A stretch of 64,000 nt of DNA. Origin: Telmatactis stephensoni (lineage: Eukaryota > Cnidaria > Anthozoa > Actiniaria > Isophelliidae). Shown here piece after piece: positions 60,901 to 64,000 of this stretch. A program made the position numbers and the translations under genes. The stretch is taken from assembly GCA_029948255.1 (NCBI GenBank), contig JALIZF010001915.1:496001-560000 (forward strand). The letters are read 5' to 3'. Positions within the stretch are counted from its first letter, which is position 1, and each line of letters begins with the position of its first letter. Under the pieces are notes generated by a model. That model was not told the origin of the DNA, did not search any database, and saw only the letters and a list, made by a program, of their open reading frames with translations.

Positions 60901-62735
60901 TTTTTCTTCGGTCTAGTAATTCAATATGTCTTGCAAAACTTTCATAAAACAATGTTTTCTAGAATAAAATCAAATGAAATAATGTTAATGACATTAATAA
61001 ACAAATGCAGTCTATTTAAAGGTGCACACTGTATATCAAAAATTTCCCATTACTCTGTAAGACTGAAGGGTTAGATCATGACCATTTCTTCCCAGTGAAT
61101 CTTTTAATCTGAAGATTTTAAGATTTCAAGGGCTACTCAAAACTGAAGTCTCAGGCTAAATTTCACAAGAGAAAATTTTTTAGAGGAGTCTGGCTTACCA
61201 CAGGAAGCCCAAAAATCAGTCTCTAAGGACTAAATACCATATATCAGGATAGGTAAACTAACTATATATAAATTAGATGTACGTTACCTTTGCTGGGGAA
61301 AGCCACGTACCAAGATGTGAGACCCATCTTGGAAGAGCGTGCTTATTGTAGCTCTTGGACTTTCTTACTCTATGAGCAGGTATTACAGGTGTCGGAGATG
61401 GTGTTGGTGAGGGGTACATAACATTTGTTTTGGAAGTAATATCATAATATTGGCTTTGTTTATTAGCAAAATACCAGTGGTCAAATATAGACTCATTTTC
61501 TTTTAGTATCTAGACAAAATAATAAACAAAATAACAAATTAATAAAATCAATAGAGGGGGACATTGGGTGTTAAAGTGGTGTGGTTCTTGTTAACAGTGG
61601 TGCTATAGGTGTCAGAAACATCTAACTGTTACAAAGTGTGTCTCCTGAGATTAATGGCTAATGGGGCACCGGAAGTCCAACTAAATGTAACACTGAAATT
61701 TGCTTAAACACACACACTGACATTCCAATCAAGTTTGGACTTGCTAATATAAATGTATGAAAGATGCAAGTTCGACAATTCTGAAGCTAGAATATGAATT
61801 CTGAGGATTATAGTTCTATGTTATCTTTTATTCACACATTTTCTATCACTTCATTTGAAGAATATTATAATAATCGATATGAATACTTTCTTCAGTTGTT
61901 AGTATGTTTTGAAATAACATATATGAGTTTCGATATAAATAACTGTCTCAGAATGAGTATGTGGAATGTCTTTAACAATGTAATCACAGGAGGTAATTTT
62001 ACTATGTAGGTGGGGGTCCAATTCACTATTGTGCAAGTCAGCAGAGCTGTCTTGGCATGCTGTGTTTGTCAAGCTCAATTGATTAAAATAAAGAAAATTT
62101 ATTCAAGTTTCTCTGTACCACTTTAAGTCACTTCAACATTAATAGAATTAACGTATTAGTAATAAAGGCTATTATTTTGAATTTAGTTAAAATAAAAAAG
62201 TCAATGAGAAGAAGTGAAGTAAGTCAGGCTTTAAAGATTTTTAAAAAGTCTTAACTTTATAAAGCTATATCAGTTGGAAAATTAACGGTATAAAGCCAGT
62301 AATAAAATAAATGGTAATCTGTTTTCAAAAATCAGAAATACTTAAGTGAAAAGATTCAAAGATCAAAACAAACTTTTTAATTTTTGATTTCAGCCCTCTG
62401 AATTATTGATGTGATACTAACTTTACCTAGTCGAGGTGATAACTACAATCTATCTATTGCCGAGTTGTCCTCATTGGGCCCTCTTTAAGCTATAAAAAGT
62501 GCCAACTGCACTTAAAACAGTTAGTAAAACTAATTGTAGTAGAGTTTACTGAAGTACTTAGCACTTTTACCTCGGTGTTTACGTTGTTGTCAATCAGTTG
62601 TTCTTCACTTTTCTCGTTGCCAGGGAAAGTCTTACATCTTCGATGTGGAGTTTGACAGTCATTAAGACTCAATCGATAAACTTTCTTTTCTGATGCCACA
62701 GATTCTGGTCTCTCTATTAAAGGCAAAGCAGGCAT
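48950..62735 (-). CDS. unnamed protein: charged helix, F5/8 type C (discoidin) domain, EF-hand region; 18 exons
   Basis: About 1041 residues. Exons in coding order: 62735-62571, 61509-61288, 60958-60890, 60371-60267, 59854-59731, 58811-58290, 57104-56878, 56507-56376, 55719-55578, 54997-54665, 53609-53560, 53160-52932, 52498-52253, 51549-51479, 50372-50265, 49738-49644, 49389-49320, 49166-48950. An in-frame TGA lies 9 bp before the ATG. There is no signal peptide, so a cytosolic site is inferred. Residues 130-187 are rich in Arg/Lys/Glu; 229-275 form a charged helix ([20 protein letters not shown]); 403-569 form a discoidin fold ([33 protein letters not shown]). 570-680 is Pro/Ser-rich, 698-720 Lys-rich, then an acidic run. 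880-892 is a complete EF-hand loop ([12 protein letters not shown]). Exon 18 needs a one-base frame change near 49101-49112. I do not recognise the orthologue. Confidence 0.85.
50526..50612. mobile_element. short MITE (AAGGCCCCGTTCACC ends)
   Basis: The ends AAGGCCCCGTTCACC and TGTGAACGGACCCT are inverted repeats around an interior of about 60 bp. It lies in intron 14 of the minus-strand gene. Confidence 0.6.
50631..50861. repeat. tandem duplication, 115-bp unit, two copies
   Basis: TTGCTACGGTTAGCTCTTTT starts at 50631 and 50746. Each unit carries the palindrome AACTCGTGGATT-TGC-AATCCACGAGTT, so the pair forms two strong hairpins. Confidence 0.9.
51014..51440. repeat. tandem duplication, 230-bp unit, two diverged copies
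   Basis: TAGTGGTGGCAGAGGTT starts at 51014 and 51244. The similarity continues through GTAGTGGTTTGCTTTT-like and CACCCATGC-like segments. It ends about 40 bp from exon 14 of the minus-strand gene. Confidence 0.75.
51646..51830. mobile_element. fold-back MITE, relative of the 25720 element
   Basis: The ends TAGATCGATTTATCGTACCG and CGGTATGATAAATCGATCTA are inverted, and the centre holds TTACAAAGAAATGTATGCC and GCATGCATTTCTTTGTAA. It lies in intron 13 of the minus-strand gene. Confidence 0.75.
53771..53870. repeat. (GGATGGAC)n minisatellite, about 12 units
   Basis: An 8-bp unit repeated with few changes, decaying to GGAT units at the right end. It lies in intron 10 of the minus-strand gene. 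The antisense ORF reading SIHPSV repeats is an artefact. Confidence 0.95.
55220..55356 (-). repeat. tRNA-derived SINE, family A, truncated copy
   Basis: Carries CTCCCAGGAAGCCGA, AACCTACTTAAAGCTACACA and the start of the B-box region (GGGGATCGAACT). The tRNA A-box half is missing. Confidence 0.65.
55816..55998. mobile_element. fold-back MITE, 'ATACGGGCAAC' family
   Basis: AAAGGCGCGGAAATACGGGC opens and GCCCGTATTTCCGCGCCTTA closes it, with long pairing through CAACAAAATTGTGCAACATT. It lies in intron 8 of the minus-strand gene and directly precedes a SINE copy. Confidence 0.85.
56008..56319 (-). repeat. tRNA-derived SINE, family A, with ~100-bp insertion
   Basis: The body (GAGGCCGATGGTGCGCTCTT to ACACAGAATGGAAAGAACTC) and the tRNA-like part (GAGAATCGAACTCGGATCTT to TAACCAACTAAGGCGCAC) are split by unrelated sequence at about 56105-56225. 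Confidence 0.7.
56699..56840 (+). mobile_element. CACGG MITE in intron 7 of the minus-strand gene
   Basis: AGAGTAGATTTCTGTGAAAA opens and CTCATACGAAATCTACTCAA closes it. The interior is close to the family consensus (GCACCGCACGGTCACGGCAC). It lies 37 bp from exon 7. Confidence 0.85.
57185..57719. mobile_element. MITE (AAGGCCNAGACACAC ends) with nested SINE and palindrome
   Basis: CAAGGCCGAGACACAC opens and GTGTGTCTAGGCCTTT closes it. Removing the SINE at 57243-57460 brings together pieces with matching GCAAC/GTTGC motifs. A second palindrome (CTAGTCCCCAGAGCCGA / TCGGCTCTGGGGACGAGA) lies at 57522-57606. Confidence 0.7.
57243..57460 (-). repeat. tRNA-derived SINE, family A, full-length copy
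   Basis: The most complete copy. On the minus strand it has the head with A-box-like GTAGTTCATTTGGTTAG and B-box-like CGAGTTCAATTCC, then the family body to AAGGAACTACCGATGC. It is inserted inside a MITE. Confidence 0.8.
57896..58200 (+). repeat. tRNA-derived SINE, family C
   Basis: The head GGTGGCTAAGTGGTTAGACC (A box) and GGTTTGATTCCC (B box) is followed by a body with CTCCGGGTTCTCTGGTTTTC. It ends in GTAAAGCGCATTGAGACGCT and GCGCTATATACC, then AATTATTATTAAT. The GCGCTATAT 3' tail resembles tails of SINE superfamilies shared by many animals. Confidence 0.8.
58881..59029 (+). mobile_element. CACGG MITE, near-consensus copy
   Basis: TAGAGTAGATTTCGTATGAC opens and GTCATACGAAATCTGCTCTA-type sequence (CTCATACGAAATCTGCTCTA) closes it. 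The interior is GGCACCGCACGGTCACGGCA and GACACGGTCACGGTACGGCG. It lies 70 bp from exon 6 of the minus-strand gene. Confidence 0.9.
59385..59512. mobile_element. truncated MITE, 'ATACGAGCAAC' family
   Basis: The right end ACGATTTTGTTGCTCGTATT matches the end of the 26888 element, and inside AATACGAGCAACATTGC occurs in opposite orientation. The left limit is uncertain. Confidence 0.5.
59523..59671 (+). mobile_element. CACGG MITE, second copy in the same intron
   Basis: TAGAGTAGATTTTGCATGAC opens and CCATACAAAATATACTCTA closes it. At 149 bp it is the same length as the copy at 58881. It lies in intron 5 of the minus-strand gene, 60 bp from exon 5. Confidence 0.85.
60449..60635. mobile_element. 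fold-back element in intron 3 of the minus-strand gene
   Basis: The left arm AAATAGAACAGCTTTTTCTG and right arm AAAAAGATGTTCTATTTG pair, as do GAAGTGACGAAAGCAC and GTGCTTTCGGCACTTC. The arms are about 85 bp. Confidence 0.75.
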
Positions 62736-63943
62736 ACTGACTCAACATATCTATCTAATTCAGACTTCATCACTGTCAATTAACATTTTGGCGTTGTTAA
62801 GAACACCTCTGTTTGACGCCTCATCAACTCCTTTGTGGGGGAAGGGTGGGGAGAAAATAAATTTAGCTTGAAAATTTGGCTTACAGAAAACCTGCCCACT
62901 TTCTAGTTTTCTGTTCCTCAAGAAATCTTATTTAAGATATTTTGTCATACAAAGAGATCAACAAATCAAGAAACGCATGAATTTAGACAATCAAAATATT
63001 ATTTGTCTTACCAAGGGGTCCCCTACTAAGTAGTGGAGTGCTAGTCAAATATTATTAATAGGTGACAAGTGTGGTAATTTATTGAGGAAAATATCTCCAA
63101 AATGAAAGAAAAATATAACTAAATAGAGAATCAGATTTGATCATTACAATTTATCATATTTTGGACATAAAATAAGAAAGGAAAGTTTAAAAATTACAAA
63201 AAATTCCTTTGCAAAAAAGATAGCGGGTTCAAAATAACTCAGTAGGGTGGCCACAGTAGATAATAATACGCAATAGTTAAAATTGCTTTAAATATAATCA
63301 TTTTTCTGAAACTATAAATGAACCTTCATATTTTTGTGTTAAAAATTTATATAAACGTAATTTTGTCGAAAATTTTGTTTTCTGTAGTTAATGAATCAAG
63401 CCAAAAAAATTCCACTCAGCTCTCCCCCCTAGAACTTTTTGTTCAAGTCGGTGCGCGCGCGCTGAATGCCACTGATCGATGCAACCCAATCGTGCAGTGA
63501 AAGAAATCTTTATTTTGCACCTCATTTTATTGATATTACGTTTTAAGTTTGACCTGCGAAGGACACACTTCACGTTTAGTGAGTCTTTATTTGCATATAA
63601 TTTATTTTTTGTCTTTTCGTATTGACGCGCTGTCATTTCTAACAAACAGCTGCTCAAACCATTGTTCATTCATATCGCTTTGTTTACAAAATTACGGTCG
63701 AGAAGGCGTACTTCGTTGACAAGTCTTGGCATTTTAGACGACCAAGGGAGTTCATTACGGTCTTGCACAGCCTTATTTACAACAAATTTCCATTCAACAC
63801 TGCCGACGAGAAATTTAATTTTAACGAAGTCGACGAGACATTTCCAAATCTACAACGCTGCAAAGGAGAATCTCAGTCGTATTTTATAAAAACAAGCTCA
63901 ATGCTTCTATACAGAAGCTCCCTTATTCGATGGAGTAAAAGCA
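62736..63943. promoter_or_regulatory. probable divergent promoter region
   Basis: It separates the minus-strand discoidin/EF-hand gene (ATG at 62735) from a possible plus-strand start at 63944. No exon, TATA box or CpG-rich block is obvious, apart from a short GC-rich spot (GGTGCGCGCGCGCTG near 63451). Short ORFs at 63318-63954 look like non-coding leader sequence. Confidence 0.3.
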
Positions 63944-64000
63944 ATGACGTCTGATTATGGAGGCCAAGAGAGATATTTTCAAGAAGTAAATAAAATCACT
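63944..64000 (+). CDS. possible start of a divergent gene, cut by the window edge
   Basis: An ATG opens a frame MTSDYGGQERYFQEVNKIT that runs to the window end without a stop. Nineteen codons are too few to identify it. It is supported only by its hydrophilic, protein-like composition and its position opposite another gene's start. Confidence 0.25.
   Translation, partial: MTSDYGGQERYFQEVNKIT

Overview
This window looks like nuclear DNA from an early-branching animal, most likely a cnidarian such as an anthozoan. The organism is inferred, not proven. It is AT-rich, its genes are split by many short GT-AG introns, and it is crowded with small inverted-repeat transposons, tRNA-derived SINEs and microsatellites. 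No prokaryotic operon, rRNA, CRISPR array or intact autonomous transposon was seen.

Layout. 1-12 kb is gene-poor: a mariner-like deletion derivative, SINEs, MITEs, AAT microsatellites and one weak signal-peptide-like ORF. At 12.0-12.8 kb lies a compact two-exon gene for an insulin/relaxin-like prohormone (+), with the phase-1 intron between the B- and A-chain exons that is typical of insulin genes. At 20.2-20.6 kb there is a single-exon achaete-scute-type bHLH transcription factor (+). 20.6-29 kb has no recognised exon and holds a ~146-bp tandem array and a run of fold-back elements. From 29.3 to 43.5 kb lies the complete MAP2K5 (MEK5) gene (+, 23 coding exons), with a PB1 domain followed by a MAPKK kinase domain. 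At 46.3-48.0 kb is the three-exon mitochondrial translocator protein gene TSPO (+). Converging on it from the other strand (62.7 to 48.95 kb) is an 18-exon gene for a ~1041-residue protein that I cannot name. It has an N-terminal conserved region, a charged helix, an F5/8 type C (discoidin) domain, proline-rich and lysine-rich linkers, and a C-terminal EF-hand region. A possible divergent gene starts in the last 57 bases.

The genes do not form a pathway. MAP2K5 is a cytosolic kinase, TSPO an outer mitochondrial membrane protein, the bHLH protein a nuclear neurogenic-type factor and the insulin-like peptide a secreted hormone. The points most worth following are the insulin-like peptide, with eight cysteines and unusual spacing; the unnamed discoidin/EF-hand protein, with an apparent one-base frameshift in its last exon; a TA-flanked MITE family with ten of eleven copies inside introns; and a Penelope-like fragment carrying a hammerhead-ribozyme-like core.
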